From: Apteryx mantelli
Taxonomy: Eukaryota > Chordata > Aves > Apterygiformes > Apterygidae
Length of the DNA: 64,000 nt
Direction of reading: 5' to 3'
Assembly: GCF_036417845.1 (NCBI RefSeq)
Contig: NC_090020.1
Span: 35,262,425 to 35,326,424 of the forward strand
Shown: positions 62,329 through 64,000 of the stretch, one piece after another
Position numbering within the stretch: position 1 is the first letter of the stretch
Layout of the letters: every line of letters begins with the position of its first letter
The notes under the pieces: model-generated
The model's input: the letters and a program-made list of their open reading frames with translations, nothing else
Databases searched by the model: none
What the model was told of the DNA's origin: nothing
Position numbers and translations under genes: made by a program

Positions 62329-64000
62329 GTAAGCTGGAAAATCAGAGGTATCTCTGCTCAATTAATCCTTGAACTATTTTATTCTATTTTTGCTGTGTCA
62401 TCATGAGTAGTAATTATTTGTATAACATTTTCTTTCTTTCAGTGGTCAAACCTTGCAAGCATACTTTAAATGCCAATCCTTACTTTTGAGAAAAGCAATA
62501 TAAGCAAAAGTACATCTGTCCTTTTTAGGAAAATTGTTGAAAAGCAGATTTTGGTTGTCACTTTTAAATATTAAATATCATATTAAGCAAGTATTAAAAA
62601 GGAAGAAGTGAGTACTGAGCTGTTACAGCCATCTGCTTAATTCTCAGTCAAAAGTTGCAAGTCAAAATTAGTTATTACATCTAGCAGTACAGAATATTGT
62701 TATGGATATACTTTGTGACTTACAAAAATATACAGCTAAAGCTAGTGACAGAAGTGAAAGCATTTTTCCGTGAGATACATATAAATGCGTCAACTAGAAC
62801 TTCTTGTATTGTGTAAATGCCCATGAGTGGTAAGTTGCAACTGTTGCAGGCCAACATGCTTAAAGGAAGTTTATGTAATTCTGTGTTCTACAGCTGCAGG
62901 ATATGGATAATTTCCCACTTTTGATCAGCAGTTGTGGAAGCAAATTTTAGTTTGATTTGGCTTTAGTTTGTGTACAGCCGTAGGACTGATACATGACAGT
63001 ATGCGTGAGAATTCAAGTTTTTAAATGCATTTGCTTTAGATTTATCTGAGCAGTGATAAAGACTTCATTTCCATCATTTCTTTTGATATCTGTCAAGTAG
63101 GTTATATGTAAATACGATAGTCAATAGTCATTCAGGGAACAAAATGTTGCTCACGTGTGAACTGCAGAAGGTATTAGGCACATTTTATTTTTGTGTTTTA
63201 TAGGAATTCATCTGGAGGTAGACCTCCAGTTAGGTTTTCTGCTCAAAGTAGTCTTGCAGAACTTCTTTATGAGGTGCTTTACTGTTAAGTATATGGAAAT
63301 ATGATAGCTGATTTAACCAAACCTAGATAGACGTCCTTTTAAAAACTGTGAAAGTGTCATTGCTAATGAATAAGAAGACTTACTGTTGAGTTGTTAGTGT
63401 AGTCAGAGAAGACCTGGCAGATTAGCATGCAGACATTTTAAACAATTGTTTTGCTGATTAATTGTAATGACTAGTTGGCTTGGGTGTTTTTCTCTGCTAT
63501 TTGATGTGAAATTATCTCATAGTTGGGGAAGGGACTAGGAAAATCAGCTGAATATTAGCATTTTCCCCTGGGGTAGTGCCTCTTTCAGCTTCTATATCAA
63601 TTAGAAAACAGTTGCTCAATGTGTCAACTCTGTATTGCAACACACAGGACACACAAGAGCTCCAGTTAATGTTGATTAGAGACACATGGTGTCTGGTCAC
63701 TGACTCAATAGAACTGCTAAAGTAATCTCTGTAATTCATTCAAAATGCAAGAATATTGGAGGACCTTATAGCTGGAATCCGATGGAGGATTAGGGTCCAG
63801 GAATGCTTTGTATAACTGAGTGAAGATGCAAATATTTTAGATCAATGTTTTCTGTGGAAAAGTAGCCATTCCATGCTGGACAGCCTTGCCCTTTCCATAT
63901 GGGCATAATATCTCCACAGATGCTATTACAGATGAAATAAAAGCAGCAGTGTGTCGACTTCATGAAAACCACAGACAGTTAGAGAATGATACGTATTTTT
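62329..64000. other. Flanking region, nothing firmly recognised
   Basis: AT-rich. A 70-base open block with matching phase at 63204-63273 was considered as a continuation of the kelch-like chain, but its peptide is not kelch-like and its donor is weak. No other gene structure was recognised. Confidence 0.5.

Noticed and set aside
63204..63273. Block with matching phase as the next kelch-like exon
   Set aside because: Open over 23 codons with AG before and GT after, but the peptide is not kelch-like, the donor GTGCTT is weak, and an open run this short is common by chance.
52400..64000. let-7a-1/f-1/d microRNA cluster, which lies in this part of the human chromosome
   Set aside because: The mature let-7 sequence (gaggtagtaggtt) was not found on either strand in my reading.

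Overview
The window is vertebrate nuclear DNA, most likely from a bird. The evidence is one clear split gene with short exons and long AT-rich introns, avian-style CR1 LINE fragments in both orientations, and a 375-bp solo retroviral LTR with a 6-bp target-site duplication. There is no prokaryotic-style gene packing, and nearly all long open frames outside the exons are chance.

The dominant gene is on the minus strand. It is MFSD14B (HIATL1), a 12-exon major facilitator superfamily membrane protein, and the coding sequence is complete here. It runs from a CpG-island promoter and start codon near 51.9 kb down to a TGA stop at 21195-21197. All 12 exons were rebuilt by hand. Every intron is GT-AG, all phases join, and the conceptual product is 508 residues. 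The C-terminal sequence and the exon 6 sequence match MFSD14B better than its paralogue MFSD14A. The 3' UTR continues leftward from 21194; candidate poly(A) signals lie between about 18.0 and 20.4 kb.

Layout. 1-18 kb: intergenic, no gene recognised; it holds a GC-rich, poly-G-bearing patch at about 13.85-14.65 kb and a weak ancient repeat near 4.1 kb. 18-21.2 kb: 3' UTR of MFSD14B and its downstream flank. 21.2-51.9 kb: the MFSD14B coding exons and introns, with a CTCF-like motif in intron 10 and an elaborate long hairpin in intron 1. 51.5-52.4 kb: CpG island with GC box, E-box, CRE-like and ETS-like sites, probably bidirectional. 52.4-64 kb: plus-strand territory with CR1 remnants, the solo LTR, and a set of small spliced exons coding for kelch-repeat-like peptide.

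The most unusual content is four things: the kelch-like exon chain at 59.4-62.3 kb, which seems to be broken by a one-base frameshift next to a CT/C microsatellite that serves as its splice acceptor; the nested inverted repeat at 49.95-50.16 kb; a strong-Kozak upstream ORF whose stop codon overlaps the MFSD14B start; and a 68-codon open frame that continues past the MFSD14B TGA. I did not find a complete novel multi-gene system. Comparisons with human proteins are from memory and were not checked by a search.
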